A stretch of DNA of 56,444 bases from Mammaliicoccus sciuri (GTDB lineage: Bacteria; Bacillota; Bacilli; Staphylococcales; Staphylococcaceae), in assembly GCF_002901825.1 (NCBI RefSeq), contig NZ_PPQD01000004.1:1-56444 (forward strand). The letters are read 5' to 3'. The notes beneath the pieces were generated by a model that saw only the letters and a list, made by a program, of their open reading frames with translations, was not told the origin of the DNA and did no database searches. A program made the position numbers and the translations under genes. This document shows, piece after piece, positions 1 through 11,701 of this stretch. Each line of letters opens with the position of its first letter. The stretch's first letter is position 1.

Positions 1-665
1 TCTACATACCAAAGACCTTCTTCATGTTGCATTTCAGGTAATAAACTTAATACAGCCGGTGCATCGTATGAAGATGATCCTACATATTTAATAAAGTAAC
101 CTAGCATTTCCCTCAAATATGGATTATCTACCCGCTTATCGATTGCTTGTTGCATCGTATGAAAATAATCAAACTGCTTTAAAGCTGACAAAGGTCCATG
201 AAACCGGATAATATCCGACAAATGATCTATACCTTTATCGAAATAACTGCGTTCAGCTTGATGGTGAATTTTATTAGCATACTCAAAAAAAGTTTTTAGT
301 TGTGTCATATCGTTAGATGAAACATGTTTGTTCTGAATCAAAGTGTCTTCTATCGATTCATATAAATCTATAACAGTTCCATCTGGATAGACATTTCTAA
401 TTTGTAATGGTAATTTGCGAATGCTCACATAATCTTCAAGCCTTCTTCCACACTGTTCAAAAAGACGTTGAAATATTTTAGGCATCGTTAAGATAGATGG
501 CCCTAAATCAAACCCGTAATCTCCCGTCTCTATGCGGTTTACCTTTCCCCCGATGTGGTTATTTTTTTCATATAAATCTACGTGATAACCTGCTTGAGCC
601 ATGCGGATAGCACTTGTTATACCACCTAATCCTCCGCCAATGACGACAACTTGTTTGTTAACCAT
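1..665 (-). CDS. crtP: 4,4'-diaponeurosporene oxidase CrtP, partial (N-terminal 221 residues)
   Basis: FAD-dependent carotenoid oxidase that, in staphyloxanthin synthesis, oxidises the terminal methyl group of 4,4'-diaponeurosporene. The ATG at 663-665 opens a protein beginning [20 protein letters not shown], a Rossmann FAD-binding motif, followed by the [10 protein letters not shown] and [12 protein letters not shown] blocks typical of CrtI/CrtN/CrtP desaturase-like enzymes. The reading frame stays open to the window edge, so the C-terminal half is missing. I prefer CrtP to its paralogue CrtN because it directly follows crtO, as in the S. aureus crtOPQMN order, and because the segment ending near residue 221 ([19 protein letters not shown]) resembles my memory of S. 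aureus CrtP. The start codon abuts the crtO stop, so the two are probably translationally coupled. Confidence 0.88.
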   Translation of the reverse strand, partial: MVNKQVVVIGGGLGGITSAIRMAQAGYHVDLYEKNNHIGGKVNRIETGDYGFDLGPSILTMPKIFQRLFEQCGRRLEDYVSIRKLPLQIRNVYPDGTVIDLYESIEDTLIQNKHVSSNDMTQLKTFFEYANKIHHQAERSYFDKGIDHLSDIIRFHGPLSALKQFDYFHTMQQAIDKRVDNPYLREMLGYFIKYVGSSSYDAPAVLSLLPEMQHEEGLWYV

Positions 666-1151
666 TTAATCACCTTTTCTTATTAGCTTTTTCAAATATA
701 TACGTTGTAACTTAGGTCGGTTATAACGTTGCACAATGATGCAAGGAACATTAGCAATGACCACATAAACAATATTTATTACTTTTATACTTTTCTTCGA
801 CTTGATAAATACAACAATTGGCAAGATAGATAATAAATGAACCAATTCTGCTCGTTTCGTTTCTATCACAAACTTCTCTATATTCGTTATATCACTTGAC
901 TGATTATAGTGCGATTTGCTGACAATATCCGATTGTATCATTTGACCATCTGGCAAATGATCTTTCCAACATTTCACCTTTACAAGTTTTTGCCATAATT
1001 GACCATTTTGTTCCAAAGAACCACTCTTAAAATATCGAAAATCTCGTACTAACCACTTATCATGTATACGCAGTCCAATTTGTACAATAAACATTTGAGT
1101 GATAAACCAATAAAGTGCTATATAGATGAAAGTTCTTATAAGCTTAAACAT
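666..1151 (-). CDS. crtO: Glycosyl-4,4'-diaponeurosporenoate acyltransferase CrtO
   Basis: Membrane acyltransferase that attaches the fatty acid to the glucosylated C30 carotenoid, the last step of staphyloxanthin synthesis. The 161-residue protein is close to the roughly 165 residues of the S. aureus enzyme. It has an N-terminal hydrophobic segment (about residues 5-27), a middle region with FKSGSLEQNGQLW and W-K-D-x-L-P-D-G elements typical of the family, and a C-terminal hydrophobic segment near residues 105-140 followed by a basic tail. Its start overlaps the 3' end of tspO by 8 bp and its stop touches crtP, so all three are one transcription unit. Confidence 0.87.
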   Translation of the reverse strand: MFKLIRTFIYIALYWFITQMFIVQIGLRIHDKWLVRDFRYFKSGSLEQNGQLWQKLVKVKCWKDHLPDGQMIQSDIVSKSHYNQSSDITNIEKFVIETKRAELVHLLSILPIVVFIKSKKSIKVINIVYVVIANVPCIIVQRYNRPKLQRIYLKKLIRKGD

Positions 1152-1638
1152 TTGACTTATCTGTATATCTTGGATTGTCTTTATTTAATAACCAGTTACC
1201 AGCTGTTAAATAAGTCGCAAAAGCACTCCAAAGTGTATACGGAACCAATATCAAACCCGCTAACTTCTTCACATTAAAGAATGTTATCGTTGTCATCAAG
1301 ACAGCACCTAACAATACAGCACTTTCAATCAATGCGCTGAATCTTAATTTATACTTAAAATACAATATTGACCACCCATAATTTAAACCCAATTGTGTAT
1401 AATAAGCACCCTTAATCCGCTTCTTCCCTGGTTTGTGAGATACGAGTGCATAAGCAATACCCATTGACATATACAATATTGGCCACACAATAGGAAATAT
1501 ATAACCAGGTGGTGAAAATGGTGGTTTCACATTTTTACTATAATCCTTTCTTGCATTCTTCACTGCAAATTTCCCTATTAACCGTCCACCAACAATAGGT
1601 GTCGTAACTTTTACAATTGGTAAAATAACATTCTTCAT
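1144..1638 (-). CDS. tspO: TspO/MBR (translocator protein) family membrane protein
   Basis: Small five-helix membrane protein of the TspO/peripheral benzodiazepine receptor family. Members bind porphyrins and other tetrapyrroles and are linked to stress and carotenoid control in bacteria. Family signatures are visible: KPPFSPPGYIFPIVWPILY near residues 37-55, LNYGWSILYF, and the Trp/Asn-rich end YTLWSAFATYLTAGNWLLN. I start it at the ATG at 1636-1638 because AAGGAGGAG lies 5 nt upstream; an in-frame ATG 33 bp further out has no comparable site. The 164-residue length is normal. It is the first gene of the crt operon here, overlapping crtO by 8 bp, which is not the arrangement I know from S. 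aureus. Family assignment is firm; its role in pigment synthesis is inferred from position. Confidence 0.88.
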   Translation of the reverse strand: MKNVILPIVKVTTPIVGGRLIGKFAVKNARKDYSKNVKPPFSPPGYIFPIVWPILYMSMGIAYALVSHKPGKKRIKGAYYTQLGLNYGWSILYFKYKLRFSALIESAVLLGAVLMTTITFFNVKKLAGLILVPYTLWSAFATYLTAGNWLLNKDNPRYTDKSNV

Positions 1639-1680
1639 CGGTGCTCCTCCTTCAAACATCCTTTGTTCCATAAAAGTATA

Positions 1681-1705
1681 TTACCCTTTATTCATAATTT
1701 TATAC
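1681..1705 (-). promoter_or_regulatory. Sigma-B-type promoter of the tspO-crtO-crtP operon
   Basis: Reading on the minus strand, GTATAA (1700-1705) is separated by 13 bp from GGGTAA (1681-1686), matching the staphylococcal sigma-B pattern GWTTWW-N12-15-GGGWAW with one departure in the -35. It sits about 40 bp upstream of the tspO start. Staphyloxanthin operons are known to be sigma-B dependent in S. aureus, so function and position agree. Use is inferred. Confidence 0.65.
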
Positions 1706-1938
1706 ATTTGTAATTAAATTTTCCAGTATATAATTTTCTTATTTTTCCCATTAGTCTAATTATATATATATAATGAAATAGTTTAACTTTTAATTCTTCT
1801 AACATTTTTTAGCAAAGCTAAAACAGTCTGTTAATATATAAAACTAATAATTACACAAAAAAATAGTGTGCTACGAAATAATATATACTCATCCTACCAT
1901 GATTAAATCATCTAACGAATTATTTAATATACAAGAAT

Positions 1939-1984
1939 AAACACATCACTTACCTGATTAATATCAGATTGAAGTGATGTGTTT
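1939..1984 (-). terminator. Terminator downstream of bglA
   Basis: Perfect 13 bp arms (AAACACATCACTT at 1939-1951 and its complement at 1972-1984) enclose a loop that itself contains the palindrome CTGATTAATATCAG. A short T-rich run follows on both strands. It ends the bglP-bglA transcript. Confidence 0.8.
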
Positions 1985-2008
1985 TATATGTGCTTATTCA
2001 GTTTAATT

Positions 2009-5304
<3,296 letters not shown>

Positions 5305-5334
5305 CTTTATATCTCTCCCGTCTTGTTTAGAACA

Positions 5335-5406
5335 ATAAAAAAAGACCCAAATCATAAATAGATAGACTTATCCCTAGATAAATTCACCTATTAATGATTT
5401 AGGTCT
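5335..5406 (-). terminator. Leader terminator of bglPA, controlled by antitermination
   Basis: The arms 5343-5361 and 5388-5406 pair over 19 positions with one G-U and one mismatch, followed on the minus strand by a run of seven T. It lies between the promoter and the bglP start and overlaps the RAT element by 5 nt, so both structures cannot form together. Confidence 0.9.
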
Positions 5407-5430
5407 CGCCTGCCGAACAGTAACAATCCT
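5402..5430 (-). promoter_or_regulatory. Ribonucleic antiterminator (RAT) for the LicT/BglG protein
   Basis: The minus strand reads AGGATTGTTACTG (5418-5430), four bases, then GCAGGCGAGACC (5402-5413). This closely matches the BglG/LicT/SacY consensus AGGATTGTTACTGN4-6GCAGGCNNNACC. Bound antiterminator would block the overlapping terminator when beta-glucosides are present. Confidence 0.92.
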
Positions 5431-5465
5431 AAACAATTAATTGTTTATTTTGTTTTCGTAACATC

Positions 5466-5501
5466 AATATATCATATAATTATTTATTGTCAACGCTTTC
5501 A
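5466..5501 (-). promoter_or_regulatory. bglP promoter with overlapping CcpA cre site
   Basis: TTGACA (5488-5493) and TATATT (5466-5471) are separated by 16 bp. TGAAAGCGTTGACA at 5488-5501 fits the cre consensus TGWAANCGNTNWCA at every position and includes the -35 box. Both lie across the last codons of licT (stop 5480-5482). CcpA binding would block RNA polymerase directly. Confidence 0.82.
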
Positions 5502-6325
5502 TTTCTGGAAATTAATCTCTGTATATGAATCGTTAAGTACAAAGCTTCATCATGCGTCATTTCATACTGGTACTTTTTCAATAAAAATACTTCAATTTTC
5601 TCCACACATTTAAATGCATGTTTATATTTCTCTTTTACTATCTCGTAAAGTTCGATTTCATTTGTATCAAGTGGGTTACTTGAGAAAATACGTTGTGCAA
5701 GAAATTTTAAATGTGTCACAAATCTATAGTAAGTTAGACTTTCTTCATCAAAATCTAATCTAAAATGGTATTTCACTAAGCTTAAAATATTTTGCACCAT
5801 TTCTGTTACTTGATTATAGTCTGCTAAATTATTATGTTCTGCATTTAACAAATGAATTGCAATAAATCCCGCTTCATCTTCAGGTAAACGAACACCAACA
5901 ATTTCAGTAATCCAATCTAACGCTTGCACACCAATTTCATACTCATTTGGATAAAAACGTTTCGTTTCCCATAGCAATCCATTCTTTATAGCCATTCCCT
6001 CTTTTTGTCGCTCAATAGCAAAGTTTATATGATCCGTCAGTGCAACATAAATAGTATCGCTGAGATCTTTTTGATATTTATCTTTCGATACTTCGATTAT
6101 TTTCTCAACAGCTTGAACCACTTCAATCGGCACTTCGATTAATAACGTTTTAAAGCGATCAGAAATTTCCTGGCTACTTAAATCAAATATTTTTTCAATC
6201 TTTGATTCTTCCACAATATCGCCTTCTTGCTTTTGAAAACCTATCCCTTTCCCCATCACAACACGTTCCTGGTTGTTGTGGGTGACACTAATCACATTAT
6301 GATTGATGACTCTATTTATCTTCAT
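5480..6325 (-). CDS. licT: BglG/LicT-family transcription antiterminator
   Basis: RNA-binding antiterminator of 281 residues. It has an N-terminal CAT domain (residues 1 to about 56, beginning MKINRVINHNVISV and containing GKGIGFQ) and two PTS regulation domains. PRD1 (about 65-170) carries LTDHINFAIERQ and AIHLLNAEH; PRD2 (about 175-281) carries THLKFLAQR and LTIHIQRL. These contain the histidines phosphorylated by HPr and EIIB in the family. AAAGGGG precedes the ATG. It lies upstream of bglP in the same direction, and a RAT site precedes bglP, so bglPA is its evident target. Confidence 0.93.
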   Translation of the reverse strand: MKINRVINHNVISVTHNNQERVVMGKGIGFQKQEGDIVEESKIEKIFDLSSQEISDRFKTLLIEVPIEVVQAVEKIIEVSKDKYQKDLSDTIYVALTDHINFAIERQKEGMAIKNGLLWETKRFYPNEYEIGVQALDWITEIVGVRLPEDEAGFIAIHLLNAEHNNLADYNQVTEMVQNILSLVKYHFRLDFDEESLTYYRFVTHLKFLAQRIFSSNPLDTNEIELYEIVKEKYKHAFKCVEKIEVFLLKKYQYEMTHDEALYLTIHIQRLISRNESVDNK

Positions 6326-6394
6326 ATGACACCCCTTTAATTAATAAATACATTGTGCCACACCGTTATAATAATTATCAATCTATAAATAAAA

Positions 6395-6422
6395 GAGACC
6401 CAAGTTATCAAACTTGAATCTC
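6395..6422 (-). terminator. Terminator downstream of the YfcC-type carrier gene
   Basis: GAGACCCAAGTT (6395-6406) pairs with 6411-6422, allowing two G-U pairs in the minus-strand RNA, followed by TTTTATTTAT. It separates the carrier gene from licT. Confidence 0.78.
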
Positions 6423-6447
6423 CTTCTACAACTTATTAATTTTCTCC

Positions 6448-7878
6448 CTACGACCAACCGATTAACTGCGCAAAGATTAATGAAATGATTGAAATGACAC
6501 CCCATACGATAAAGAGTGGGAAGAAGAATCGGATCCATTTTGTATATGATACGCCTCCGATTGCCAATGCTGCCATAAAGTACCCGCTTGTTGGATAGAA
6601 GACATGTGTAAATCCGTCTCCTAATTGGAAGGCTAAGACTGCGGTCTGTCTTGTAATACCTAGCATATCTGCTAATGGTGCCATAATTGGCATTGTCACT
6701 AACGCTTGTCCGCTTCCTGAAGAAATAATAAAATTAATCAACACTTGTACGATATACATACCGACTACTGCTACTGTTGGTGTTGCACCATCGATAACAG
6801 AACCTAATCCGTGAACGATACTGTCCATAATTTTACCGTCTTCAAGTACAACGGCTATTGAACGTGCAAGTCCTACAATAATGGCACCCATTAATACATC
6901 TTTGAAACCATCATTAAATGACTCACAAATTTCACGCGTATTCAATCCAGTGACTAAACCTACTACAATACCCATAACTATGAAAAGACCTGACATTTCT
7001 ACCATAAACCAGCCTTGTGTAATAACGCCGTATACAAGAATGATAAAGAATAAGAGCACTACGGCAATACCGATTTTTTGTCGTTTAGTCGCAACGAGTG
7101 GTTCTTGATTCGTAATATCTTTGTACATATGTCGCTTCTCAGTATCATCATGATAAACTAAACTGATTGAAGGATCTTTTTTAATTTTTTTAGCGTATTT
7201 CATAATAAATAATATCGTTACAAATAGTACAATCACAAAAATAGCTAAACGTAATCCAAGTCCTGAAAATGTTGGAATACCTGATAATTTTTGTGCTAAT
7301 CCTGTATTGATTGGATTTAATACACCGACCGTGAAGCCGACTACAGTACCACACAATGCAATAGATGTAGCGGTTATAGAGTCATAACCTAACGCAATAA
7401 TAAGCGGAATAATAACCGGAATATAAACGAGTGACAACTCTGCTGTACCGATTAATGTTGCAATAATCGCAAATACTGTTGTTAATACTGGAATAATCAA
7501 AATACTTTTATTTATAAACTGGCGTGCAAGTTTATCCACACCAATTTCAATAATACCTGTACGTCTTAACACCATAAACATCCCACCGATGATAAGTGTA
7601 AAGAAGACAATTTCTCCTGCTTCAATTAAACCTCTTGGTATAATCGAAATAAAATCAACCAAACCAACTGGTGCTGAATCTATGTAATGAAATGAATCTG
7701 CGTCTACCATTTCTCTACCCTCAGGCCCTTTAACCCTATCAAACTCACCCGATGGAATTAAATATGTAGAAATAGTTGCAATCACACCGAAAACAAATAA
7801 AATCACATATATATGTGGCATACTAAACTTTTTCTTTGACCTATCTTCGTTCTTTGCCTTATCATTTTCCTTTACCAA
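6448..7878 (-). CDS. YfcC-family carboxylate/amino-acid carrier
   Basis: Integral membrane protein of 476 residues with about 11-13 hydrophobic segments, belonging to the YfcC/DcuC-like (C4-dicarboxylate anaerobic carrier) superfamily. After a charged N-terminus comes a first helix ending in YLIPSGEFDR, typical of the family. Late in the protein it has SSGSGQALVTMPIMAPLADMLG and QLGDGFTHVFYPTSGY, both conserved in YfcC proteins. The start is TTG at 7876-7878, with AAAGGGG 9 nt upstream; no ATG is better placed. It stands alone, with its own terminator. The substrate cannot be told from sequence; basic amino acids, peptides or C4-dicarboxylates are options. Confidence 0.82.
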   Translation of the reverse strand: MVKENDKAKNEDRSKKKFSMPHIYVILFVFGVIATISTYLIPSGEFDRVKGPEGREMVDADSFHYIDSAPVGLVDFISIIPRGLIEAGEIVFFTLIIGGMFMVLRRTGIIEIGVDKLARQFINKSILIIPVLTTVFAIIATLIGTAELSLVYIPVIIPLIIALGYDSITATSIALCGTVVGFTVGVLNPINTGLAQKLSGIPTFSGLGLRLAIFVIVLFVTILFIMKYAKKIKKDPSISLVYHDDTEKRHMYKDITNQEPLVATKRQKIGIAVVLLFFIILVYGVITQGWFMVEMSGLFIVMGIVVGLVTGLNTREICESFNDGFKDVLMGAIIVGLARSIAVVLEDGKIMDSIVHGLGSVIDGATPTVAVVGMYIVQVLINFIISSGSGQALVTMPIMAPLADMLGITRQTAVLAFQLGDGFTHVFYPTSGYFMAALAIGGVSYTKWIRFFFPLFIVWGVISIISLIFAQLIGWS

Positions 7879-8118
7879 TGTGCACGACCCCTTTGCTTAT
7901 TTTGATAAACAATTTCATGCTATCACGTTTAGAAAAATTTATAATTATACAAATCAGAAAATTTAAAAAATATTTTTGTCAGTTATTACAAAAAATCATA
8001 TGCATGATTTATTTTTTCACGTTAATATATAGGGAATTCCCTATTTTTCTTCTTTTTGAGAAAAAATTCACAAACTTTCGTTATATTGTTTTAGAATAAA
8101 GATGTAGGAGGGATTGTC
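7879..8118. promoter_or_regulatory. Divergent regulatory region, carrier gene and nir operon
   Basis: This 240 bp region separates the minus-strand carrier gene from the plus-strand nir operon. It holds the NreC box at 8030-8043 and, just before nirR, an AGGAGGG ribosome binding site. A short plus-strand open frame here is AT-rich, has no ribosome binding site and is not considered a gene. Confidence 0.6.
8030..8043 (+). promoter_or_regulatory. NreC binding site upstream of nirR
   Basis: TAGGGAATTCCCTA is a perfect match to the NreC operator TAGGGN4CCCTA. NreABC is the staphylococcal oxygen/nitrate-sensing system that activates narGHJI, narT and nirR transcription. The site is 75 bp upstream of the nirR ATG. 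Confidence 0.88.
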
Positions 8119-8859
8119 ATGCGAAAGACGATTTTAGTTGTTCATGGTATGAGAAAGGGAAAGTTAAATGAAACGTTATTAAATTTTATTCATCAAACTT
8201 TTAATAGTGATGAGATTGATTATGAGGTAGCCTTTTTAGAAAGTGAAGAAATCTTACTGGATGAAGTGATTCAACAAACGATTGATGCTGGATATTCACG
8301 AATTCACCTTGTGCCGTTATTATTGTTTACCGCTTCTCATTATTATGAAGATATCGAAGCGTTATATGAAACATTTCAAGATAAGAACCAGAACGTACAG
8401 TTTATATTAAGTAAACCATTGGGCACACACCCGATTATGACAAACTGGGTTGCTTCTCAACTTGAAGCTTACAAAGATGACATTGATGATGAAACTGGAA
8501 TTGTCGTACTTGCTCACGGTAATGCACGCTTTGATGAACCGGATGTTGCACTTACACGAATTTGTCACGAACTATCAACGGATCAAAATCCATGTTACCC
8601 GAGTATGGTCTATGGTGAACTGCGCTTTAAAGAAACGTTACCGAAAATCGCTAAAAAGCATCGTAAATTATTAATTATTCCATTTTTCTTCTATGATGGT
8701 TTCCTTGTAAACAAGTCAAAACGTCAAATAGAGTCTCTAGGTTTACCGAATCCTATCACATATACGACGGCTATTAATTTTCATCCGTTATTAAAAGACA
8801 TCGTACATTTAAGAATTGCTGAATGTGAGGCGGTACCAGATGTATCCAGTACAACTTAA
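8119..8859 (+). CDS. nirR: Sirohydrochlorin chelatase-like protein NirR
   Basis: First gene of the nitrite reductase operon, a 246-residue CbiX/SirB-like protein with two related halves (about 1-120 and 125-246). Each begins with a beta strand and a histidine loop, TILVVHGMRKGK and GIVVLAHGNARFDEPD. These proteins insert iron into sirohydrochlorin, the last step of siroheme synthesis, and siroheme is the cofactor of NirB. AGGAGGG precedes the ATG. Its 3' end overlaps the next gene by 20 bp. The enzymatic role follows from family and context; in staphylococcal literature the gene is called nirR. Confidence 0.85.
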   Translation: MRKTILVVHGMRKGKLNETLLNFIHQTFNSDEIDYEVAFLESEEILLDEVIQQTIDAGYSRIHLVPLLLFTASHYYEDIEALYETFQDKNQNVQFILSKPLGTHPIMTNWVASQLEAYKDDIDDETGIVVLAHGNARFDEPDVALTRICHELSTDQNPCYPSMVYGELRFKETLPKIAKKHRKLLIIPFFFYDGFLVNKSKRQIESLGLPNPITYTTAINFHPLLKDIVHLRIAECEAVPDVSSTT

Positions 8860-9301
8860 CCTTAAAGGTAAACATGTCGTAATCATTGGTGGTGGCAAAA
8901 TTGCATGGAGAAAGTTCTCTAAATTGAAATCAGAGCCTTGCTCAATTGATGTTATCGCACGCGAATTTCATGAGCACTTTGATACGATTCAACCAACGAA
9001 ACATATTCGCCTTATACAAGCAGACTATCAACGAGAACATATTGCCCATGCAGATTTAATTATTATCGCAACTAACCAGCCCGAAACGAATGACCGAGTA
9101 GCCAAAGACGCCCTACCCTCTCAATGGCTCAATCATACCGGGGATCGCAAACAATCCGACTTTTATAACACCTTAGATATTGAACACAATGGCCTAACAA
9201 TTAGTATTAGCTCACATGGCCAAGATATTCAACGAACACAACACTATGCAATCAAAATTAAAGCATGGTTAGATTCAACGAAGGAGGATATGCATGAGTA
9301 A
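8840..9301 (+). CDS. Precorrin-2 dehydrogenase, SirC/Met8-type
   Basis: NAD-dependent enzyme converting precorrin-2 to sirohydrochlorin. The N-terminus MYPVQLNLKGKHVVIIGGGKIAW (start position 8840) is the standard opening of the family, with a GxGxxA-like dinucleotide motif; IIIATNQPETNDRVAKDA follows near residues 74-91. I use the ATG at 8840, with GAGG 9 nt upstream. A TTG at 8816 is in frame but would add eight residues before the conserved start. The 153-residue protein lacks the methyltransferase half found in CysG; that function is encoded by sumT downstream. It overlaps nirR by 20 bp and nirB by 8 bp. Confidence 0.85.
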   Translation: MYPVQLNLKGKHVVIIGGGKIAWRKFSKLKSEPCSIDVIAREFHEHFDTIQPTKHIRLIQADYQREHIAHADLIIIATNQPETNDRVAKDALPSQWLNHTGDRKQSDFYNTLDIEHNGLTISISSHGQDIQRTQHYAIKIKAWLDSTKEDMHE

Positions 9302-11699
9302 AACAAAACTTTTAATGATCGGTAATGGTATGGCTGGTGTCCGTACAATTGAAGAAATTCTAGAACGTGATCCAGACAGCTTTGAAATCACAATCATCGG
9401 TAAAGAACCTTATCCAAACTATAACCGAATCATGTTATCAAACATTCTTCAAAATAAAATGACAAAAGAAGAAACGATTATGAACCCTTATGAATGGTAT
9501 GAAGAACATAACATTCAATTAATAACAGGTGATAAAGTTGTAAAAATTGATCGCGAACTAAAACAAGTCGAAACAGAACATGGCGTGAAAGTATCATATG
9601 ACCAAATGATTATTGCGACTGGTTCTGATTCATTCATACTACCAATTGATGGTTCTCGTCTAGAAGGTGTTGTCGGTTTCAGAACCATCGATGACACTGA
9701 AAAGATGTTAGAAACAGCTAAGACTAAAAAACGTGCCATCGTTATAGGTGGCGGTTTACTCGGTCTAGAATGCGCACGAGGTCTTGTAGATCAAGGTATG
9801 GACGTGACAGTCGTACATTTAGCAGAATGGCTGATGGAAGTACAACTGGATCGTAAAGCAGGAGAACTTTTAAAAGCAGACCTTGAAAAGCAAGGTATTA
9901 AATTTGAATTACAAGCGAATACACAAGAAATTATTGGTGAAGACTATGTTGAAGGTATACGTTTATCAGATGGACGTGTTATCGCAACAGACATGGTCGT
10001 GATGGCAGTTGGTATTCGCCCAGTAACGAAAGAAGCACGTGCCGCTGGATTAGAAATTGGACGCGGTATCGTAGTAGACGATTTCATGCGTACAAGTGAC
10101 CCAGAAATTTACGCAGTTGGAGAATGTGCAGAACACCGTTCAAAAGTTTACGGACTTGTTGCCCCACTATACGACCAAGGTAAAGTCCTGGCAGATCATA
10201 TTACAGGCATTCCAACTGAAGGTTACAAAGGTTCAACGACCTTTACTTCTTTAAAAGTATCAGGCTGTGATTTATTTAGTGCAGGTTGGATTACTGAAAG
10301 TGAAGGTGTCCGTGGTATTGAAACTTTTAACGGTGTCGATAACATTTATAAGAAAATATTCGTCAAAGATAAGACGATTGTCGGTGCAGTACTTTATGGT
10401 GATACAGAAGAAGGCAATCGCTTTTATAATATGATGAAAAAAGGCGATACAATCGATGAATATACACTCGTTTCAATTCTTCATAAAGCAGGAGAAGTTG
10501 ATGCGATTAGCGTTGCTGAAATGGATAACGATGAAACAATCTGCGGGTGTAACGGCATTTCTAAAGGTGTCATCGTAGAAGCGATTAAAGATCAAGGTTT
10601 AACGTCCGTAGCTGATGTCACACGTGTGACGAAAGCTGGTAACTCATGTGGTAAGTGTAAAGGTCAAATCGCAGAGCTCTTAGAATATACACTTGGTGAC
10701 GACTTTGTTGCTGCAGCGCCAACAGGTATTTGTGCATGTACAAGTCTTACAAGAGACCAAATCGTTACTCAAATTCGAGCTAAAGGTTTAAAAACATCTA
10801 AAGAAGTTCGACACGTATTAGACTTTAAAGATAAAGGTGGATGTCCAAAATGTCGCCCTGCTATTAACTACTATTTAAACATGGTATACCCTCATGACCA
10901 TGAAGATGAAAAAGCTTCACGCTTTGCGAACGAACGTTACCATGCCAATATTCAAAAAGACGGCACATTCTCTGTTATTCCACAAATGCGTGGCGGTGTA
11001 ACAGATGCAGATCAACTTATTCGTCTTGGTGAAGTAGCGAAGAAATACCATATCCCATTAGTCAAAATTACGGGTGCACAGCGCATCGGTTTATACGGTG
11101 TTAAAAAAGAAGAATTACCACAAATTTGGAAAGATTTAGATATGCGTTCAGCATCTGCATACGGTAAGAAGACACGTTCAGTTAAAAGTTGTGTTGGTAA
11201 AGAATTCTGCCGATTCGGTACACAATTCACAACAAAATTAGGTATTCGTTTAGAGAAAACATTTGAATATATCGACACACCACATAAATTCAAAATGGGT
11301 GTTTCAGGTTGTCCACGTAGCTGTGTAGAATCAGGTGTAAAAGACCTCGGTGTCATTGGTGTAGAAAATGGTTTCCAAATTTACATTGGTGGTAATGGTG
11401 GTACAGATGTCGTCGCAGGTGAGTTACTGACAACTGTTGAAACTGAAGATGAAGTTGTCAAACTATGTGGTGCATACATGCAATACTATCGTGAAACAGG
11501 CATTTATGCAGAACGTACAGCACCATGGCTCAAAAGACTTGGCTTAGACCAAGTGAAATCAGTTGTACTTGACCCTGAAAAACAAGATGAACTTTACGCG
11601 CGCATAATGGATGCGAAACGTGCATACGATACAGAGCCATGGCATGAAGTCTTGCTCAATAAAGATAAACGTCACATTTTTGAAGTGGAGAAGGTGTAA
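9294..11699 (+). CDS. nirB: NADH-dependent nitrite reductase large subunit NirB
   Basis: Cytoplasmic siroheme enzyme reducing nitrite to ammonium with NADH. The 801-residue chain shows an FAD/NAD(P)H pyridine nucleotide-disulphide oxidoreductase domain (about 1-400, MIGNGMAGVRTIEEI and AIVIGGGLLGLECARGL), two BFD-like [2Fe-2S] regions (ICGCNGIS with GNSCGKCKGQ; GICACTS with GGCPKCRP, about 418-525) and a siroheme/[4Fe-4S] domain. The last has the cluster ligands SCVGKEFC (about 632) and GCPRSC (about 672). Length and order are as in other NirB proteins. It overlaps the preceding gene by 8 bp and is followed 2 bp later by nirD. Confidence 0.96.
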   Translation: MSKTKLLMIGNGMAGVRTIEEILERDPDSFEITIIGKEPYPNYNRIMLSNILQNKMTKEETIMNPYEWYEEHNIQLITGDKVVKIDRELKQVETEHGVKVSYDQMIIATGSDSFILPIDGSRLEGVVGFRTIDDTEKMLETAKTKKRAIVIGGGLLGLECARGLVDQGMDVTVVHLAEWLMEVQLDRKAGELLKADLEKQGIKFELQANTQEIIGEDYVEGIRLSDGRVIATDMVVMAVGIRPVTKEARAAGLEIGRGIVVDDFMRTSDPEIYAVGECAEHRSKVYGLVAPLYDQGKVLADHITGIPTEGYKGSTTFTSLKVSGCDLFSAGWITESEGVRGIETFNGVDNIYKKIFVKDKTIVGAVLYGDTEEGNRFYNMMKKGDTIDEYTLVSILHKAGEVDAISVAEMDNDETICGCNGISKGVIVEAIKDQGLTSVADVTRVTKAGNSCGKCKGQIAELLEYTLGDDFVAAAPTGICACTSLTRDQIVTQIRAKGLKTSKEVRHVLDFKDKGGCPKCRPAINYYLNMVYPHDHEDEKASRFANERYHANIQKDGTFSVIPQMRGGVTDADQLIRLGEVAKKYHIPLVKITGAQRIGLYGVKKEELPQIWKDLDMRSASAYGKKTRSVKSCVGKEFCRFGTQFTTKLGIRLEKTFEYIDTPHKFKMGVSGCPRSCVESGVKDLGVIGVENGFQIYIGGNGGTDVVAGELLTTVETEDEVVKLCGAYMQYYRETGIYAERTAPWLKRLGLDQVKSVVLDPEKQDELYARIMDAKRAYDTEPWHEVLLNKDKRHIFEVEKV

Positions 11700-11701
11700 A
11701 T

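Larger units (their letters stand above)
1639..2008. other. Intergenic region between bglA and the crt operon
   Basis: About 370 bp without a gene. It holds the tspO ribosome binding site and sigma-B-like promoter on the right side of tspO, very AT-rich sequence from 1710 to 1930, and a terminator hairpin at 1939-1984 just past the bglA stop. I see no convincing small coding region. Confidence 0.6.

Noticed and set aside
7836-8099. Plus-strand ORF of 87 residues before nirR
   Set aside because: It overlaps the carrier gene start and the NreC box region, has no ribosome site and an AT-rich random composition.
8816-8839. Upstream TTG start for the precorrin-2 dehydrogenase
   Set aside because: It would add eight residues ahead of the conserved N-terminus, while ATG 8840 has GAGG at a proper distance.
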